From Helopsaltes ochotensis (Eukaryota > Chordata > Aves > Passeriformes > Locustellidae): a stretch of 64,000 nt of DNA. The notes under the pieces were generated by a model. That model ran no database searches. It saw only the letters and a program-made list of their open reading frames with translations, and had not been told where the DNA came from. The position numbers were made by a program, and so were the translations under genes. The stretch's first letter is position 1. Each line of letters opens with the position of its first letter. This document shows positions 1 to 10,100 of this stretch, one piece after another. Location: positions 1,989,829 to 2,053,828 of the forward strand of contig VXBM01000055.1 of NCBI GenBank assembly GCA_013400155.1, given 5' to 3'.

Positions 1-549
1 CAGCAGCTCCTATTCTTCTCACACTCTTACTTCAAGGTTCTTACTAAGAGCTGTGAGCCTCAGAACCAGCACACAAGTCAGGACAGAACTGTGCTGAAAA
101 TGGGGTGCTTTCCACTTCTCAACATCCTTTTCCAATGTACACAGCCCTGCTGCTCTGAGAACAGCCTGGTTATTTTCACTACAAGCTCCACTCCACCCCT
201 TAAAGAGGTATAATGAGGTGCTCTTCTTAATCAGAAGAGCAGGCCACCCCTCCACAGCCATGGTTGTGTGAACCAGAGTCTCAAGCCATCAGTCCCCCTC
301 TGTCAGACTGCAGGGAGGAGGGACAATGCCAGCAAATGTCACCCCGACCTTGGCCTGTCTGGGTCTGAGGCAGCTGGCCACCAGGTATATAACTCCGAGA
401 GCTCCAGGGGACTCATGTCTTCCTGCACAATGGATTTACAGAGCTCTTGTAGAATATATTTCTAAGGGAACACAGACACTTAGAGCATGGAACAGCTGCA
501 CCACTTAGAACATGTATCCCTCCGTTTTATGCTTGTTGGACTTTCCTAG

Positions 550-681
550 GACATGAAGTGGCTGTATGCACTTTCTGAGACACTGAACTCCCTGAAAGCA
601 GTGGATCAGGACTGTGAAGAGGATTTTACTGAATCGTTTGTCTCTGCTGATCAGTATGAGAGAAGAGCAAGGAGATTTTGA
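550..681 (+). CDS. Candidate terminal coding exon of an unidentified plus-strand gene
   Basis: The acceptor GGACTTTCCTAG is followed by 43 open codons starting DMKWLYALSETLNSL and ending YERRARRF before TGA. The charged, helical composition looks coding, but no upstream exon could be identified in the 549 bases available and I do not recognise the protein. An overlapping +1 frame is also open, which weakens the case. A polyadenylation signal lies at 1540. Confidence 0.3.
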   Translation, partial: DMKWLYALSETLNSLKAVDQDCEEDFTESFVSADQYERRARRF

Positions 682-1539
682 CAAGTTTTATAAAATTATG
701 CCCATAAAAGCAGGGCTAAGTACTCCTCTACAAACAACTGAAGACAATGGTCATGACATTCTTCTCAGAGAAACTGAAGAGACATTCAACCAGAACAGAC
801 TCATTGCTACTGCTGGGACCATTTTAATCCCACCTGTCCCCTCCTCGTTGCTCTAAAACAGGCACAAGTATTTTTTTTTAAGAAACTCTGACTGCTACCC
901 AAGGAATGAGATACAATTTTGCCCGGGGAGAGCCAGGTGCTTTGCTTTGCTGCTTGTCTCATGAAAGTTGTCCCCTGCAACGGAGCCCATTAGTACTGGA
1001 TTAATACAATCGCAGGCACCCTGCTGTCTGGTCACTGACCTGGCTGTAAACAACAGATGACATGATGCCTTGAGCTGCCATTGTGTACAATTTCCCATTG
1101 AGTTGTGACCATTGTAAACGAAGCAAATCCATAACTTCACCTGCTGCTGTTGGCCTGTTTTCCAGCCAGGAGCAAAGCCCAGAAGCACCTCAGCTTTGAG
1201 CGCCATTTTGTCCTTCACTGCTTCTCACATCTCCTCCAAATGAGTTTGTGTGCTCTTCCTCACACCCAGAACAATTTTCCCAGCTGTACTGGCAGGTCTA
1301 ACCTTTCTCTGTTGTTGCTTTACATCCCTTTCATGTCCTTCTCCTTTCATTCAAGGTTTTGATGTTACAGCTTCCTTTCCTCTGCCTGCGTAAAGGTGAA
1401 AGTTGTCTGTTACTAAATGGATCTCACCTGCCCTGGGTTGTGCTCACTGTGAGAGGCCACAGGGACAGATTCCCACCTGATGTGAATCATGCAGGCCTGC
1501 TGGGGTGATGCACAATCATGGATCACAGAAAACATGGTG

Positions 1540-1545
1540 AATAAA
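1540..1545 (+). terminator. Possible AATAAA for the left-edge candidate gene
   Basis: This is a canonical hexamer about 860 nt after the candidate stop at 681. Its meaning depends on the reality of that exon. Confidence 0.25.
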
Positions 1546-3534
1546 CAACACTGTTCTCCCATTTCCAATACAAGAGTGAGATCAGGCAGAACCTGCTCCC
1601 TGTCAGCTCCAAACCAACAGGAAGCTGCTTCCACACCCTGTATGGTCCAACTGCAGAGCTCCTCACCCCAGGACACTGCAAACCGAGCAACTGAACACCT
1701 TACTGAGAGAACAAAACCCACTGGCAGTCATGAAATACAAATAATTCTCCCCAGGTTCAGACACTCCCCAGACGTCTTCCTTTTCCTAAGCTGGAAACTG
1801 GGAAAGCATTCTGGGAATACCTTAGCACACTCACTGCACACTTCCTGAGCAAACCCTGCAAGCTGCTGCAGGGGACAGCACACTGGGGTGGGTGGGGCTG
1901 GCACCTGGCCCAGGGCAGGAGATCTTTATCCCAACAGTGAAGTCACAGCACCGTGAGTGTGTCACTGCGGGTCTGGACAGGCACAGCAGGAGCCCGATAC
2001 TCCCACAGGTGGAACAGCAGGAGAAGGGGCCTCCAGAGAGTATTTGGTGCCCACCAGCAACTGGCTCTGATAGCCAGTCAATTACAGCTGCTGCTGCAAG
2101 GCACTAGCTAACCCACAGTCACCTCTGTTGTTCATCAGTAACTCAGCAGTTACTGGGACATGACATTCATGGAGATGTTCAAAGGAAAGGTTTCATTACA
2201 ATATCTGGCAGTGAAACAGAAGCCAACTGACACTGAAAATGACAAGCTGCTTGTTCATCTTGGTTTTCTTCCGATTACCAAACTGAAAGTCCACTTGGCC
2301 AAATTAGATAAAACCTGCTTTCCTATTCTCCTCTAATTTTAGTCAGAAGTCTGATGTAAAGCCCCTACAGAAGAAGTATGACCAAGTTATATCAGGATCA
2401 CCCTTTCTACTTCATTTGCAAATGCTCTCATGAAAAGCTACATACACCAAGACTGAAACACTCACAGGTTATGTTAAACATTATCTGATTACTGCTTAGT
2501 GTCAGAAGAGCTCGGATTGTATAAAACTGCAGCAGCAAACTCATATATTAATCATTGAAGAACAGCTCACATACAAATAGAAGTGTTTGATGTCATCATC
2601 TGGCTCAATAGAAACACAGCTAGGCAACAGCAGCCTGCAATTAACTGGCTTTAACAGACTTCGGTGTTTACATAAGGAATCTTCTATTAGAAAGTTATTT
2701 TTTCTTACTTCCAAGGAGTTCCTTGCTTTGGAAATATTTTGGACAACACGAACAAAAGCTTCTTGTCTGAGATACTATATAGGAAACAGCTCTAAAGACG
2801 AAAACTAACATTTCAGAATATGTGATTGTAGACTCTATTTTAAAAATGCCTCCTGAAGAACAGTTGGTTATTGGAAATATTTTAAAAGTAATTTAATCAC
2901 AGATTTCCAAGACAGTCCGCACTCCTCACGTTCTCTGAATCAACCAAGCTCCAGTTCTTACAAGATCACCCAGTACCAGCACAAATGACTGTTTGTTTGA
3001 GACATGTTCTTGGGTTCTCCCTTAAGGGTCACTGGGAATGAGCAATGAATTGAGGCAATAGTAAAATGATGCATTCAAGCTGCCTGAATCCTTTTGTGAA
3101 TGAAGACGGGCCTGATCAATTTCTATTTACCTCAGCACACTTCAGAATGGACTTCGGGGGTTTCATCATTGCCTAGCACAGAACATTAATGCTTCCATTA
3201 ATGCTCCATGTAAAAACTTGGAACAGGTATTTGGAGAGATGGGAACAAGAAGGAACAGATTACTATCAAGCACTGCTGACAGGAAGCCATTGGCACTGAG
3301 AAGGTGAGGCTGGACTGATCAGACAGCAGCCGTCTGAGAGAGAACATTTCATGAAGCATTGAAAACAAACAGGACCCGTTGGCCGTGGAGCAGCAGCGCT
3401 GAGTGAGTCATGCTATTGAACAACCCTGACTCGAACCTGTTGAGGATCTTGGCCCAGCCTTCCCTCTTCAGCACGAATCCACCTAGAAACGTGTCAGTAA
3501 CCCCCTGGGCTGCTGGATAAACGCAGACAGAGCC
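1546..3534. other. Intergenic stretch, no gene supported
   Basis: Only short chance frames occur on both strands. A minus-strand open stretch ending near 3352 follows a TTTCTAG acceptor (exon from 3482) and could be reached from the minus-strand donor at 3745, but it cannot be extended. No recognised repeat. Confidence 0.4.
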
Positions 3535-4060
3535 CATCCGTGCGCTCAGGTGCCCGGCAGCGGCGGCGGCTCGGACGGGCGGTGCTGCCGCAGCTCCGAG
3601 CGCGGCACCTGCCGAGCCCCCGCCCTGGGAGCCGTGTCCGGCCATCCCCGGCCCGGGGCCACCCCCGGCCGCACCGGTGCCCCCTGCGCTGCGGGAGGGA
3701 GCAGAGGGTGCCCGTGTCCCCGCCGCGCCCCCGGCCCGTACTCACATGGCGAGGGGCGAGCGCTGCCTCCCTCTCCAGCAAAGATGGCTTTCGGCTCCGC
3801 GCCTGCTGCCAGCCGGCTCCTACTGTTGTAGGCACGGTTGTTGGGAGAGGAGGGGTAGGCACCGGCTACTGAGCATGCCTGCGCCTCGCATCACAGGGTA
3901 GGAGGCAGAGGCGAGGCTCGGAGGTGCCCCCTCCGCACCCTCCTGCCGGGAGCGCTCCCGGAGTGACGGAGCCGGGGCAGCCCCGGCTCCTCCCGCACCG
4001 AGCGCGGACAGCGCCGCGGCTGCTCCCGGAGCGGGCTCGCTGCTGCCGGGGGCGGCAGGT
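3535..4060. promoter_or_regulatory. CpG-island promoter, possibly bidirectional
   Basis: This is a sharp GC- and CpG-rich island in an otherwise AT-rich region, just upstream of the first plus-strand coding exon. On the minus strand the consensus donor GTGAGTAC starts at 3745, after CGCCAT, so a minus-strand first exon (about 3850-3746) is plausible. No TATA box was seen, as expected for a CpG promoter. Confidence 0.6.
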
Positions 4061-4146
4061 GAACACCAGCCCGTGTTTCTCTAACCACGTTCTTTCTGCC
4101 TCTCCTCGCTAGAAAGAATTTTTTTTTTTTTAAAAAAAGGAAGAGA

Positions 4147-4184
4147 ATGCCAAAGGTGCTGCTGTTCAATCCCTACAGTCGTGG
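4147..4184 (+). CDS. Unidentified gene, first coding exon (aa 1-12 plus 2 nt)
   Basis: The ATG at 4147 follows a purine-rich context and a run of T then A. Twelve codons (MPKVLLFNPYSR) plus GG precede the strong donor GTGAGA. A possible 54-nt 5' UTR intron (4059-4112) has a good acceptor (CCTCGCTAG) but is shorter than usual vertebrate introns, so the leader may simply be unspliced. Confidence 0.5.
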
Positions 4185-7100
4185 GTGAGAACTTGTGTAT
4201 GAGAACTCACAGAGCAAATCCAGAGACAGATGAACTACCAAATCGAGCACTGTTTCTGGAAAGGTTGTGTCTCAAATGAAGTACAGCCCTTGCTTCTGGC
4301 TTAGACGTCACCTCACACCCAACCTCAATCCAGGCATCCAACCTCACCCTCCATGAACATCAGCACTTCCCTTGCACGACCCATCCCCCTGTGCAGAACA
4401 AAACTCACTCAGAAACAGCACAGGTTCCCCTCTGTACTCAAACCAAGGCCTTCACATGCGCTACAAAGAGTGAATGAATAAGAAAGCCTGCACGGTTTTT
4501 TGGGACGTGGCATTTAACAGTGCTGTCCCAATGATACCTTGTTCACTTGTAAAAAGATGCTTCACCTGCTTCTGCCTTCACTAATTTTCTGTGGGTTTCA
4601 GCACCGGCCATTCAAACCAGGTAAGTGGGTAAGGCAAGTAGCTTTGCTAAGTATCTAGACCTCAGATCTTGGGGTGCCTGTTGGCAATAAGTGCAACAGT
4701 GTCATCAGATCAAATCTGTGCTTTCTGATGTGGAAACGTAAAAAAAGATGAATTGTTCCTCAAAGCAACAGGCAAAGCACCATAGTTACTGGGGGTGAAC
4801 AAGGCATCAAGCCAAATTTCCCAACTTGTTATCAACCAGCTAAGTATTTTCATGCAGAATGTAGCCAGGGAATGTGACAGCACCCACAGCCCAGACATCA
4901 GGACACTCAGCTGTTGCCCAAATCTGTGCTCAGATGTTATCACAGTCTGATTCAGATGTAAGCCATGGGCTGTCAGCTCTGAAGGGATCCAGCTCCTTGG
5001 GGGACTATGGAACTCCTCAGAGTGACAGTCACAGGAACCTCTCTCCCTTCTCCTCTGCTGCCTGAGAGCTTGCTCACTGTGTTAAAGACTCCTCATACCT
5101 GCTGCCCCTGGAGGGTGATTCTGTCTCTTGTGCTGGAGCCAATTATCTGCATGAATGAATAAATGTCACTTCGGGCAGCACTTTGAGCCTTTGTTTTTTG
5201 CTCACATATCACACTCATAAGAACCTGGCCCTGAGAAACTTCTCCTGATGGAAGCAGAAAACACTTCAGACTGTATTTTCTCCGTGTAAAGATGGAGTTT
5301 CAACCAATTGGCACACTACCAAGTTCCCAACTACCTTCAAGCTCTATCCACCCACATACTTAGCTCAACACTTCTCATCTGGAATTCCTCTGTAACTCTT
5401 CCCTCCTGAGGAGAGTTTACTTTTCAGATATCCCAGACAAAGATGCATTTATATCATATATACAATTATTTATGCGATATCCCTACAGCATGCAGCCACA
5501 GCAGCAGCCACACTCAGGCTTGCACCAAACACAAGCACCACTTGCTACCAAGGACATTCTCACCTTCATCTTCAAACCCAAGCCACATCTGAACATTGAG
5601 AAAATGACAAGTCATGCCTGGATGTGAGGCCAGGAGCTTCTGGGACAGAGAGACCGTCCACCAGACCTTTCTGTGGTCTCACTTCCAGTCATTCCTACAA
5701 ATACATATAGGGTGGAACATATACATATAGGAAGTGTTGATGCTAGACCAAAGCTCACAAGGCTCAAAAAAACCCCCAAACAACCCACCACCAAAACCAG
5801 AAAGCTGGAAGACTCCAAAGCCAACACATGGAAATATTTTAGTATACAAGCTATCCAGAGCAAATGATACATGCTGAGTATATGCTATCTTCATCCTGAT
5901 GGAAGGGGAACAGAAAATATCCACACAAGCATAAAGGTGAGATGGCACTCAGGAAAATTAGAAATCAGATTTTAGCAGAAGCGTTCCACTGCAGGGAAAA
6001 TACCTCAGACCTCGTGAGCACAGTGCAGAATTAACTGAAGGAACACCAGTGTCCCAGGTCATATGGCCACAGCTTCCCCCAGAGTGGTACCAGAGAATTG
6101 TCAAAACCAAATTAAACAACATCATTGCACTGTAGCTGCTAAAAAAAGAATTTCCTGCCAGCTAATGAAGGCATCACCATTCTAATCCAAGAAGGCTCTT
6201 GATCCTGAGGAAATTCCACAGCTAACCTGGGGACATTTCCTTTAGCCCTACATTCCCTGGAGCTTGCAGACTACTATTAAAGGCCACCAAAGCCTACAGT
6301 GTTGGAAGAGATGCAGAGACACCCAGTGGTGGCAAAAATAATATGACAGAATTAGTTGAATCTGTTTAAATTTCATTGAAGTCACAGAACTGAATCAGAA
6401 AATCTGCATCCTGGGGCTACAGAGAAATTGTCCCCCAGCTGCTATTCAGGTATTTTCCTGTCTCCAGACCTCCTTTCCTGTCTGGCATCTTTTGCTCTGT
6501 ATGTTTGCACTGCCACAAAGATTTTCCCTTTTACTCTATTTGGTATAATAACAGCAGGATCAGGGCTGGTGCAGTTGGAGGGATGGCTGTGGAAATGCTC
6601 CACTTTTGGAAAATAACTTCCTGCATCTTCAGCCTGCCCCTCTTGGCTATGGAAAACCATCAGTCTGCTTTGTAAACTGTTGGTTTTTTTACCTCATCCA
6701 TAATTTGTATTTTGTCCTGAAGCAAAAGTTTGTCTATGAAGGCAGTTTCAGAGCCCCCAATATACTGCTGAGGATGCTTGAGAATGAAAGCCACCAACAA
6801 CCATCAGCAGTGGAAATCAATTCCGGCATCTGGAGTCTTTCAGGTGCTAGAGCTATTTATAATTAGAAAATTATTAGAAACACTAGAAACTGTGATGTAC
6901 TGCTGTTACATGATCTTCACCTGAGGGAAACCTGAGCATTTTCTTGCAGATCTTCAAGTAGGATCCCCATCCAGAAGAGTCATCATGTAATCTGTAGGTT
7001 TATGGACTGCCCATATAACAGAGTAAATCTCAGGGCCAGCCACAGTAACACTGCTATTGGTTACTTTGGCTCACAAAACAAAACACTATTAGTGCTAATT

Positions 7101-10100
7101 AAGAAAGGTGAGAGCAGTTAATTGGTTTATAGAAAGCAATGGTAATTAAGTTTCACAAGATTTAAGCAGAAAAGAAAAGCAAGGTAAATCAATTATTCAA
7201 GTGCTGCATTTTCAAATCTGATCTAGCAATGTATTTAAACAAAGTATAGGAGGATTTTCCCCTAAATCATCAAAACATGACACAGGAAACTTACCATAGC
7301 CAGACAAAATCATCTTTAAAAGAGAAGTTAAATTCTATATGTGTGCAAAGTAAAATTTTTCAAAAATTATTATCTAAAAGGATTAATAAAGTCTTTGTTC
7401 TAAGTATCTTCAATCCCTTGTCACCAAATTTTACATGTTTATTTTCAATGGCTCGTTTTCTTCTCTTGACTTTTCAGACATGAGGATTTGGTACTGAACG
7501 ACCCAGCCTTTGCAGCTTACTTCCCAGAAGTAAGGTGGATTCCTGCCTCCCTGTTGCTGACTTTATTGGCCACAGCTGGTGTGTCCTGCAGAGCTTCACC
7601 TCAGCACCATTGCGTGCCTAAAATGGGTCTTGAATTTGCAGATTATTTTGTTACAAATTAAAACCTCAAATTTGTAATTGTGGGGTGTGTAATTTTCTTT
7701 CACTCGCAACTTCTATTCATTCCCTCACAGCATATTAGTTCTTTAGTGATAGTTTACTTTTACAGGTTAGTGAAGTGCTCATAATTCCTTTCATAAACTG
7801 TCTTTTCTGCCATTTCTGTGAGAGATCCAGGTCCAAATTACCTGGGTTCTGTTAAAACCCTGGGTGGCTCATTACCAAGCCTGAGTAGCAAGGTGTGATG
7901 CTCTGCGCTCCTTCAAGGTATTTACAGCTCCTTGTTAATGTGTATTAATGGATAATTTTGAAAACTTTGCAGATGTGATCCTGCCAAGCATTTGCACAGT
8001 GAGGCCTGGTCCCTCCTGCCTGTGTGTGTTCCTATGGTAAAAACTGGGTACAGGGTTGTTATGAGTCGACACAGTTTAATTTTTGGTTAAGGAGAAATGT
8101 AGAGTGTTGTTCTGTTGGGATCTTGGAGTTGTTTTGATGGGGACGGGCACCCATCAGAGTGTCCTTTCGATATTGGCATGCTGTGTGACCACTGGGAAAC
8201 GACTTAGGGAGTACACATATAAAGCTGGGCTTGTCCAGGCCCAGCCTCATCCCTCCTGGGCACTGAACAGGTAACATCTACGCCGGCCGGGGCTGCCGCT
8301 TTCCCCGCACACCTGCTGCGGGGGCAGTGCGGGGAGGCCGGCGGGGCCGGGCCGGGCTCAGGCCATCTTCCCGGCTTCCAACAGCGCCCGGGCTCCACCA
8401 GGTGACAGCGCAAGAAGAAGCAGGGGGGCCCAGTCTCGGCCCCGCAGCCCCCCGGGTCTCCGGGAGGCCGCTGCCCGCTCAGGTCGGCTCCAGCCCGTTT
8501 GCCCCTCTCTCGCCTGCCCGGGGGAGGAGGAAGGGGGCGGCTCGGGCCGCGGCGGGAGGCCCTGGCCGGGCCTGGACCTGGTTGCTGGCCTGGGGGAGGA
8601 TGAAATTCTGCCCCCCACCATTGGCACGGCCTTGAAACTTAACACCATGAACTAGCATCTAAGAGAGAGAGGACTTAGGCAAAATTTAGCCCCTTCTGAA
8701 TTTAGTAAATAAAATTTAGCGAATGTGAAACCGCTACAAGAGTATTCTGCTTAAAAGTCTGGGAGGGGCTGGGGGGAGGAGAAGAAGAATAAAAGAAGTT
8801 AAAAATGGTTGCCAACTTTGTTTTTAAGCCTACAATTTTCATCTGGTTTGTTTTGAAGATATGTGGAAAATATTTGTAGCAGGCAGGAGCAAGACAACAG
8901 AGAGAGGAGGGGGGAACATGACCCTCCAAAGTCAAGCAACCAAAAGTTAATGCAATTACCAAATATCAAATGTGGAGCACAGGGACTAATTCGATCAGAG
9001 AGGCCAAAGGGATAATTCTTGGAGACAAAGCATTGCAACGCGGAAATGCAGGCTAATCAACTGCTTTATCAAAAGAAAAAGGAAACTATTTCCAAGCCTT
9101 AACTAAAATCCCCAGTTGGTTCTTCATCTTTTCAGGGGTCTGTTTTTTGCCTAGCAGTGTTTGTTCCATCTCACATTTATTTCACTGCTTCTGTTCCCTG
9201 CACAAAGCTGTTTCCCTGGCTCCTGGGCTCTTCGCTTGTGTCAAACAAGCCGCCTCTACTCTTGGTTTAAGGAACTCCTCACTCATCAAAGAGAGCACAG
9301 AGGGAAATATTCATTATATGTAATGTCCAAGCCTACTTTCCCTTTTTATCTGAAATAGAGCAAGACTATCCAGAGTCCCTTTGTGCCTGCAGGATTTTTC
9401 AGAGCAGGTATTTATCGGATGGAAAGTGGCTGCTCAGTGATCTCCCCTGAACTCCTGCACGACCCAGACCCTCTCAGGTTTGTAGAGCAACAGATCCAGA
9501 CTTCACCAGGTACAACCCAGCAAAGCAGAGGTTTTCAGACTCAAGCTGCAGTTTCCAGCTAAGCAGGTGCTGTTGTTATGACAGATAAAATGAGCTGGCA
9601 CAAAGGAAAGAAGGAACTCAGAGAAGAAAGCAGAGGAGATGGGAAGCACGGCCAGAAAAAGCGAGAGCGTCTGTTCAAGAAGAGATTTTCTCATCTGAGC
9701 CTCTTCTCTGGATCTCCCAAGAATAAAGTGTAAGTACATCCAAGATTATATTTTGCATACATTTTCAAACAAGAAATTTTGTGGGTATTTCCAGAGCAGC
9801 TTTAGAAGAGCCACAGATACCTTGTTACCTCTGTTGGATTAAATGTTTCACAAACGAGGAAACAGAAGCTAATTAAACAACTTGATCTAAAAACTGTTAA
9901 GTCACTGGCAGCACTAGAGATGAAATTAACTTCTCCAAGTCTTGCGTGTCTATGTGTTTATCTTATATGCATTTCCCTATGCTTCCAGCAAGAGATTAGC
10001 AGGGGCAGCATCTCTGTTTCTCCAGGTACACACCAGCACTGCCACTGGGACAACCCCAGTTTCCAGCAATAGCTTTGCTGCAGTTTTTGTTGTACCAGAG

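Noticed and set aside
895..1218. 107-codon minus-strand frame
   Set aside because: No splice signals, neighbours or recognisable motifs; overlaps the likely 3' UTR of the left-edge candidate.
3494..3872. Overlapping Arg/Ala/Pro-rich frames on both strands of the CpG island
   Set aside because: High GC removes stop codons in all frames; composition is not protein-like.
7831..7892. Possible exon P-N-Y-L-G-S-V-K-T-L with GTGTGA donor in the unidentified gene
   Set aside because: Its entry phase does not fit the exon ending at 7529 nor its exit the exon at 9393. It would need two more exons that I could not find.
8327..8648. GC-rich frames of about 100 codons on both strands
   Set aside because: Same composition artefact in the CpG-rich LTR-like block.
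9134..9350. Open stretch after TTTTCAG at 9134 or CCTAG at 9152 as the missing exon of the unidentified gene
   Set aside because: Its best donor leaves phase 0, while the next exon needs one carried base; composition is ambiguous with several frames open.
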